Source: Candidatus Eiseniibacteriota bacterium (GTDB taxonomy: Bacteria; JAFGKV01). From it: a stretch of DNA of 11,491 bases. This document shows positions 7,533-11,491 of this stretch, one piece after another. Below the pieces are notes generated by a model. That model was given only the letters and a program-made list of their open reading frames with translations. It did not search any database and was not told the DNA's origin. Position 1 is the first letter of the stretch, and every line of letters starts with the position of its first letter. The position numbers were made by a program, and so were the translations under genes. The DNA is taken from contig JALOPK010000142.1 of the NCBI GenBank assembly GCA_025453925.1, positions 1 through 11,491 of the forward strand, written 5' to 3'.

Positions 7533-8288
7533 TTGTTGCTCCTCCGCCAGAGCATGGAATCCGCATCGATCGGCTCGAGGTCATCGATGGTGTAGTCATG
7601 GTGAACGGGGGACTTCTCACCTTTCACGAGCTTGTTCATAGAGTAGACGATCGCAGTGTAGAAGTTGCCCTCGTAGTGTCGGAACACCTTGAAAGGTTGA
7701 TTACGGTCGCCGAGGAACGGTCTGAGATTCCACGCCAGTTGTACTCCCACGAATGCGAAAAGGACCACCCAGATACGCAGAATCGTGAGTGCCCTCCGTG
7801 GATACACGCCGTGCTTCTCACACACGTACGCGAGACCCTCGTGGAGTGCATACATCCCCAGGGCACCACAGATCAGGATGATCACCACATGCAGCAACTC
7901 CAGGAAGTAGTAGTTGGCTCCCGTGACGAGGAAGAACGCGATGATGGGAACGAAGGCGGCCAGCAAGACCGTGGTCAGGGCCAACGTGCCCAACACGAGG
8001 ACGATGACCTGGAGGAGCTTGAGCCTGGATCCCACCAGAATCTGCACCACGAACAGCGCAGGGAAGCTTCACCGCGGCACTGATGGCCTGCAGGATACCG
8101 GAGTACCAGCCGGCGACGAACCCGTAGAAGGCCGACAATGCGAGGAGCGTAAGGAGGGCATAGCGGAGCTTGCTGCGGAGACCGACATCGCCGACGACGT
8201 CCTTGAAGAACCTGTCACGGTCGCTGAGGATGGCCGCGAGGAACTGCTGATACCCAGCCTCGCAGGGCACCGATTCGTCAACCGACAC
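7529..8288 (-). pseudogene. Frameshifted multi-spanning membrane protein (YIP1-like/uncharacterised family)
   Basis: One membrane-protein gene split into two frames. The start is GTG 8288 with a perfect AGGAGGTGA 3 bases upstream. The first frame encodes 76 sensible residues: a soluble segment (SDRDRFFKDVVGDVG), one membrane helix (LLTLLALSAFYGFVAGWYSG) and ILQAISAAVKLP, then turns to nonsense. The family-like sequence resumes in another frame at PALFVVQILVGSRLKLLQ, followed by three hydrophobic segments (VIVLVLGTLALTTVLLAAFV, LLHVVIILICGALGMYAL, ILRIWVVLFAFVGVQLAW) and RPFLGDRNQPFKVFR to the stop. As I recall this family, about 11 residues usually separate KLP from the P-[SA]-L segment, so a ~35-base deletion between two Pro codons would explain both the shortening and the frame change. 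A sequencing error is the alternative. Function unknown. Confidence 0.75.
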
Positions 8289-8344
8289 GGGTCACCTCCT
8301 GGTATGGGTTGCAACGTCAGATCGCTTCTGATGTGCCCATAATA
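8289..8344 (-). promoter_or_regulatory. 5' leader with -10 box and Shine-Dalgarno of the membrane-protein operon
   Basis: Transcripts from the promoter at 8339-8367 would have a leader of roughly 45 bases before GTG 8288. AGGAGGTGA (8300-8292), a full match to the anti-Shine-Dalgarno, decides the GTG start. No riboswitch-like structure is apparent. Confidence 0.6.
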
Positions 8345-8367
8345 CTGTTTGCTACTGTTTGTGTCAA
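8339..8367 (-). promoter_or_regulatory. Near-consensus sigma70 promoter
   Basis: Read on the minus strand, TTGACA (8367-8362), a 17-base spacer and TATTAT (8344-8339) match the housekeeping consensus in 11 of 12 positions with ideal spacing. In this GC-rich window such a site is unlikely by chance. It sits about 50 bases upstream of the membrane-protein GTG and should drive the membrane/HTH/VOC unit. Confidence 0.85.
8343..8361. promoter_or_regulatory. Tandem direct repeat within the promoter spacer, candidate operator
   Basis: TACTGTTTG occurs at 8343-8351 and again at 8353-8361, exactly 10 bases apart, i.e. one helical turn, filling the spacer between the -35 and -10 boxes. A protein bound here would block RNA polymerase. 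The helix-turn-helix protein of the same operon is the obvious candidate, but nothing in the sequence proves it. Confidence 0.5.
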
Positions 8368-8387
8368 TATTGCGCGGTCTGATGGTT

Positions 8388-8402
8388 CTGACTCGAAGTC
8401 AG
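8388..8402. repeat. Short hairpin upstream of the sigma70 promoter
   Basis: CTGACT-CGA-AGTCAG forms a 6-base perfect stem with a 3-base loop, 20 bases upstream of the -35 box. It may be incidental or an upstream binding site. Confidence 0.35.
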
Positions 8403-8451
8403 CCCCGTGCCGTACTCCCCCATTCACGGCTGTACTATGTGGCCGCGGGGT

Positions 8452-8488
8452 TGTGGGGTACTATTCTAATATTAGAATAGTGCCCACA
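8452..8488. repeat. Perfect 22-bp AT-rich palindrome in a longer imperfect inverted repeat
   Basis: The half-site ACTATTCTAAT is followed directly by its complement (8460-8481, perfect, no spacer). TGTGGGG on one side and CCCACA on the other extend the stem with one mismatch and one bulge to 8452-8488. It lies 24 bases after the nucleotidyltransferase stop and about 85 bases upstream of the -35 box of the membrane operon. It lacks a U-tract, so it is not a standard terminator. It could be an operator or a transcript-end hairpin; I cannot decide. Confidence 0.8.
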
Positions 8489-8511
8489 GGCGGTGGCGAA
8501 TACCTCGAAGA

Positions 8512-9000
8512 TCAGCCTCGGTGTTCTTTCAAGGTGCGTTCCAGGATCGGCAGTACCGCCCGATCTCGATCCCGTCCCGTCTCTCGTTTGGTCTGAATCA
8601 GCATCTCGAGGGAGAGCAGGTTCACCTCAATCCCTCCCACATCAATCCGTGTGCAATGGGGAAGCAGGGAAACGAAGTCGTGGCCGCAGCCGATGGCTCC
8701 CAGCAGATCGAGAGGTCCCAGGTTCGTCATCAGAAGGTGATGGCCTACACCCAAGAGCTGATGTTGCTGAGGCCAGATGATCTGTGTTCCTCTGAGGCGG
8801 TAGTAGGCGTCAAGATCTGAGAGGGCGCCGAGCAATCGATCGACATTCTCCTCATCTCGGGCGTGGACGACGTCGAGATCAAAGGTTGCCACAGGCGCAC
8901 CGCGCAGGGTTGCACAGACTCCCCCGACTACGATCGATTGGACCTCGTGTGCATCCAGAATGCGGAGAATGCCCAGGAAGTCAGGTGCGGCTCGTGGCAT
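8512..9000 (-). CDS. AbiEii/MNT-type nucleotidyltransferase, candidate toxin
   Basis: A 162-residue protein of the DNA polymerase beta-like nucleotidyltransferase superfamily. The GG motif is IVVGGVCATLRG (Gly26-Gly27), the metal-binding D-x-D is TFDLDVV (Asp41, Asp43), and a third acidic residue is likely Asp98 in GPLDLLGAI. The tail LIQTKRETGRDRDRAVLPIL resembles the substrate-contacting K-x(n)-RxKD segment of AbiEii-like toxins. Such enzymes transfer nucleotides to tRNA or protein targets. ATG 9000 (or GTG 9003 next to it) starts inside the upstream gene, overlapping it by about 20 bases, so the pair is probably translationally coupled; no clear Shine-Dalgarno is seen. The toxin role is inferred from family and gene pairing. 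It may instead be an MNT-type antitoxin, but no HEPN partner is present. Confidence 0.82.
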   Translation of the reverse strand: MPRAAPDFLGILRILDAHEVQSIVVGGVCATLRGAPVATFDLDVVHARDEENVDRLLGALSDLDAYYRLRGTQIIWPQQHQLLGVGHHLLMTNLGPLDLLGAIGCGHDFVSLLPHCTRIDVGGIEVNLLSLEMLIQTKRETGRDRDRAVLPILERTLKEHRG

Positions 9001-9184
9001 CACGGAGTTCTGCGAGGGAGTTCACGGCATTCTGGAGGACTTCGAGGCGCTGCGCGGGAGAGAGCGAGAGCATCCACCTGATGAGCGTGACATCGACGCC
9101 GTCGCCCGGTTCCGGGGTCTGACCCGGACGTGCCGCAGCGTAGTCAGCCCTGGTGTTCGATCCCCGCAGTGGTGCGTCAGTCAT
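8981..9184 (-). CDS. Small partner protein of the nucleotidyltransferase, candidate antitoxin
   Basis: A 67-residue protein starting at ATG 9184 with GGGAGA 8 bases upstream. The first ~30 residues are polar and Pro/Gly-rich (MTDAPLRG...PGQTPEPGDG). The C-terminal half, VDVTLIRWMLSLSPAQRLEV followed by LQNAVNSLAELRDA, forms two amphipathic helices. I recall D-V-x-L-I-R-x-M-L-x-L-x-P-x-x-R-L proteins paired with nucleotidyltransferases in other genomes, usually unnamed. It is not AbiEi (too short, no winged helix) and not HEPN (no R-x4-H). The gene overlaps the nucleotidyltransferase start by 20 bases. Antitoxin function is inferred from size, order and overlap. Upstream in-frame starts at 9214 (ATG) and 9262 (TTG) lack ribosome sites. 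Confidence 0.72.
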   Translation of the reverse strand: MTDAPLRGSNTRADYAAARPGQTPEPGDGVDVTLIRWMLSLSPAQRLEVLQNAVNSLAELRDATSRT

Positions 9185-9217
9185 CTGCTTGTCTCCCGAG
9201 GCGATTACCGACATTCG

Positions 9218-9247
9218 AGCATACGTGGAGAAGATACCCAACCCCAA
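9218..9247 (-). promoter_or_regulatory. Possible promoter of the two-gene nucleotidyltransferase module
   Basis: TTGGGG (9247-9242), 18-base spacer, TATGCT (9223-9218): four of six matches in each box, ending 34 bases before ATG 9184. It is the best candidate in this gap but weak. Confidence 0.3.
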
Positions 9248-9289
9248 GGCCAGGTGAAACAACAGCTCTCTTTGAACGATCCGGGAAGA

Positions 9290-9332
9290 AATCCCTCTCA
9301 GTCTCCCTTTGCGAAAGTGAGAAGCCGGACCC
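9290..9332. repeat. Degenerate core-only relative of the hairpin repeat
   Basis: AATCCCTCTCAG is followed by TCTCCCTTT-GCG-AAAGTGAGA (9302-9322), a hairpin with one mismatch in a 9-base stem, then GCCGGACCC. It shares CTCCCTTTG and the ATCCCTC flank with copies 1 and 2 but lacks heptamer arrays. It lies between the ferredoxin-like gene and the promoter region of the two-gene toxin-antitoxin-like module, so it could equally be a weak terminator hairpin. Confidence 0.45.
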
Positions 9333-9362
9333 GAAAACCCTACGCTTCCTCGTGATTGGAGC

Positions 9363-10643
9363 CTATACGTTGACCTTCCGCAGTGTGGCTTCCAGGAAGC
9401 GGGATCTGACCTGCTTCTGCGCCAGCAGCCGCTTGGTAGGGGGCAGACACAGGATGGCGCCCAGCACGGCGGCCAGGGCGCGGTGGCTCCAGAGCACTTG
9501 CCGGTCCACGATGAGATTCTGGAGCTTGTCTCGTTCGATGGCCATCAGCACGACACGATGGGCCGAGTTGAGAGGAGTGATCACCCGCTCGGGGCGGGGC
9601 TTGAGTCGTATGGCCTCTGACGGGCAGCGACGGGCGCAGATACCGCATCCGAGGCACAGGGATTCGTCGATGTGGGCGACGCTCTCGCCCGTGGGTTCGG
9701 ATTTGGTGCGGGTCTGGAGGCTAATTGCCTCAACCGGGCATCGTTCGACGCAGGCCCCGCAGGCGGTGCAGGTCGCGTGGTCGACCACCGGAAGGAAGTT
9801 GGTGGTGTGCACCGGATGCGCGAACGCGACCCTCCGGGCTGCGATCATGGCCTCGCAGCAGCACTTGCAGCAGTTGCAGATGAAGTTCATGCCCTCGCGC
9901 ACATTCTCGCCGAATTGGACGAGATCGTTGTCGTAGGCCCGCTGAAGCTGATCGAGACATTCAGCGACACTGACTTCGCGCGCGATGCCGTGGCGGACAA
10001 GGGCGTTTGCCGAAGTATTGAAGGTCATGCAGATGTCCAGAGGCGCCGAACACGCCTTGCCCACATGCTGCATCTTGTGACGGCAGTAGCAGAGGCTGAC
10101 GGCGCGGCAGGTCGCCGTCTTGATGATCTCGGAGGCGCGCTCATAGTCGAGCACGTGGAGCGACGGATCGTCAGGCAGGGCGGGCTCGTGCACCAGAACC
10201 CGGCCAAGCTGAGTCTCGCCGCCCGCAAAGAGCGCCATAATGAACTCATCCTGCACATTGATGTACTGGTAGAAAAGCTCAGACAAGGCGCGCTGGTCGA
10301 TGTCGTGGCGCACCCGCATCATCGAGAACTCGAAGAACCCGGCCATGGGCGGAGGGAGCACGTAGACCGTGGAGCCGTTCTTCTCGATATCGACCAGTAG
10401 GGCCCTGTCGGCCAGCGAATCGAGCACCTTCTGAGCCTCCCCCAGGGGCATCCTCCAGATCCGCGCCGCGCGCTTGGCGCTGAACGGGCGGATGGGGAGA
10501 TCCGCGACCAGCCCGGCCTCGCGTTCCGAGAAGAGGAGCTTGAGGATCCGGAAGAGCAGATCGGTGGGAGGCGCCGGCTGCGGAAGCAGATTCAAGCGCT
10601 GGGAGAGCCGCGCGTAGCTGTGGTCAGCCGAACGGTGTGCCAT
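9363..10643 (-). CDS. Cys-rich protein with winged-helix-like N-terminus and two 4Fe-4S ferredoxin motifs
   Basis: A 426-residue protein in three parts. Residues ~25-100 look like a winged helix (LPIRPFSAKRAARIWRMPLG ... VLDSLADRALL ... GSTVYVLPPPMAGFFEFSMMR). Residues 179-263 hold a dense Cys region: CRAVSLCYCRHKMQHVGKAC, then SAPLDIC, then CNCCKCCC (Cys256-263). Two classical motifs follow: CTACGACVERCP (Cys292/295/298/302) and CLGCGICARRCP (330/333/336/340), each predicted to bind a 4Fe-4S cluster. No signal peptide or clear membrane helix, so probably cytoplasmic. The architecture matches uncharacterised ferredoxin-like proteins I recall from anaerobes; partner and reaction are unknown. 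ATG 10643 is preferred over GTG 10652 because GGAG lies 8 bases upstream. It is transcribed alone. Confidence 0.9.
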   Translation of the reverse strand: MAHRSADHSYARLSQRLNLLPQPAPPTDLLFRILKLLFSEREAGLVADLPIRPFSAKRAARIWRMPLGEAQKVLDSLADRALLVDIEKNGSTVYVLPPPMAGFFEFSMMRVRHDIDQRALSELFYQYINVQDEFIMALFAGGETQLGRVLVHEPALPDDPSLHVLDYERASEIIKTATCRAVSLCYCRHKMQHVGKACSAPLDICMTFNTSANALVRHGIAREVSVAECLDQLQRAYDNDLVQFGENVREGMNFICNCCKCCCEAMIAARRVAFAHPVHTTNFLPVVDHATCTACGACVERCPVEAISLQTRTKSEPTGESVAHIDESLCLGCGICARRCPSEAIRLKPRPERVITPLNSAHRVVLMAIERDKLQNLIVDRQVLWSHRALAAVLGAILCLPPTKRLLAQKQVRSRFLEATLRKVNV

Positions 10644-10809
10644 CGCCCTCACTCCAGGTGCCCGCTGATTATCCTCGACAGCCGAGATGGTTCAACGTGA
10701 CTGATCGCGGGAAGATACGCGATCATGGCAGCAATGCGCCACCATACGGCATGCCCCGCGAGGCATTCTGAGACAGCGGCAAAGGAGCGGCAGAGACGCC
10801 CACTGCAGC

Positions 10810-10827
10810 CACGCCGCTCGCGGCGTG
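10810..10827. repeat. GC-rich hairpin downstream of the TonB receptor gene
   Basis: CACGCCG-CTCG-CGGCGTG is a perfect 7-base stem with a 4-base loop, 35 bases after the receptor stop. No T-run follows in the transcript direction, so it is at best a weak or factor-aided terminator. The rest of 10653-10861 shows nothing I can identify. Confidence 0.4.
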
Positions 10828-10861
10828 TACTTCTCGCGCTTCGATCTGCCGTCTATCGCGA

Positions 10862-11491
10862 CTAGTGACGCAGCGTCACCCCGGCGGTGACCGTCGCGCC
10901 CGGCATCGGGTAGTCGTAGTTGATCTCATACTCTTCGTCAAGGAAGTTCTCCCCCTCTACGAAGAACTCGATCGTGGGCCACGGCCGCACCCCCACCCTG
11001 GCATCCACGACGGTGTAGGCCTGCTCGGTCACACTGTCCTGGGCGATCTTCGTGACGAGTCCCGACACGTGTTGTGCCTGCACGCTGGCGGTCGCAATCC
11101 CTCGGGTGTAGGTCGCTCCCGTCGAGAGATGGTGCTCGGGGGCGGCGAGGATGGGGTCCTCAGTGTGGAGATAGGCGTACGTGGCCCAGAAGTCGAGCTG
11201 ACTCAGCAGTTGGAGCTTCCCCTCCAGCTCGAATCCGTTGTGCTCGAACTCTCCCGTATTACTGTTCTGCACGTTCGGGTACTGGCCGACAGTTCGTATG
11301 AGATTGTCACCCTTGCTGATGAACCCCGTTGCCTCAAGGCTGGCGGTACCGCCGAGGAAATGCTGCAACAGACTCGCCTGGTGGGTCCACATGCGTTCCG
11401 GCCTTAGATCGGTGTTGGCGGGCGGAAAGAGATAGAGCTCACGGATCGTGGGGCTCCTGAACCCCTTTGCCGTTGAGATCTTGAGGGTGGT
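10862..11491 (-). CDS. TonB-dependent outer-membrane receptor, C-terminal part
   Basis: The last 209 residues of a TonB-dependent receptor; the 5' end lies beyond the window. The signature KGFRSPTIRELY followed by an N-x-D-L-x-P-E segment (NTDLRPERMW) is characteristic of the barrel of this family. Alternating strands follow: ASLLQHFLGGTASLEATGFI, NGFELEGKLQLLSQLDFWATYAYL, YTVVDARVGVRPWPTIEFFVEGENFLDEEYEINYDYPMPGA. The N-x-x-N/D-x-x-Y/YE turn before the last strand resembles vitamin B12/siderophore-type receptors, but the ligand cannot be assigned without the plug domain. The protein ends VTLRH rather than in the usual Phe/Trp/Tyr recognised by the barrel-assembly machinery. Confidence 0.93.
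   Translation of the reverse strand, partial: TTLKISTAKGFRSPTIRELYLFPPANTDLRPERMWTHQASLLQHFLGGTASLEATGFISKGDNLIRTVGQYPNVQNSNTGEFEHNGFELEGKLQLLSQLDFWATYAYLHTEDPILAAPEHHLSTGATYTRGIATASVQAQHVSGLVTKIAQDSVTEQAYTVVDARVGVRPWPTIEFFVEGENFLDEEYEINYDYPMPGATVTAGVTLRH

Noticed and set aside
7502-8083. Plus-strand open frame rich in Glu, Asp and His, opposite the membrane protein
   Set aside because: The charged composition is the complement of hydrophobic codons on the minus strand; no ribosome site.
8381-8415. tRNA-like arm around the CTGACT/AGTCAG hairpin
   Set aside because: No cloverleaf, acceptor stem or T-loop consensus can be built around it.
10810-10827. Intrinsic terminator for the TonB receptor gene
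   Set aside because: The stem is strong, but no T-run follows in the direction of transcription, so I list it only as a hairpin.

Overview
All supported genes lie on the minus strand. The window is GC-rich with short intergenic gaps and comes from a diderm (Gram-negative) bacterium: it encodes a complete tripartite RND efflux pump with an outer-membrane channel, and the C-terminal end of a TonB-dependent outer-membrane receptor. Dispersed repeats made of GTTCGAT-like heptamers around a CTCCCTTTG/CAAAGGGAG hairpin, and a Cys-rich ferredoxin-like protein, suggest an environmental lineage, possibly anaerobic or microaerobic. I cannot name a phylum from sequence alone.

In transcription order (high to low coordinate): (1) 11491-10862, the 3' end of a TonB-dependent receptor gene. 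(2) 10643-9363, a protein with a winged-helix-like N-terminus, a dense Cys region and two 4Fe-4S ferredoxin motifs. (3) 9184-8512, a two-gene module of a small protein and an AbiEii/MNT-type nucleotidyltransferase, a candidate toxin-antitoxin pair. (4) 8511-8289, a control region with a 22-bp perfect palindrome, a near-consensus sigma70 promoter and a tandem direct repeat between its -35 and -10 boxes. (5) 8288-6886, an operon of a frameshifted multi-spanning membrane protein, an excisionase-type helix-turn-helix protein and a VOC (glyoxalase-fold) protein, joined by GTGA and ATGA stop/start overlaps. (6) 6885-6279, a gene-poor stretch with a repeat copy and a palindrome that is a candidate TetR operator. 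(7) 6278-1, a four-gene operon: TetR regulator, TolC-like channel, periplasmic adaptor, and RND permease whose last ~100 codons lie beyond the window.

The pump genes form one unit: the regulator presumably represses its own operon, the permease spans the inner membrane, the adaptor bridges the periplasm and the channel spans the outer membrane. Three things stand out. The permease lacks the usual transmembrane Asp-Asp and Lys of the proton relay. The channel gene carries a dispersed repeat translated in frame ahead of its signal peptide. The membrane protein of region 5 appears disrupted by a small deletion.
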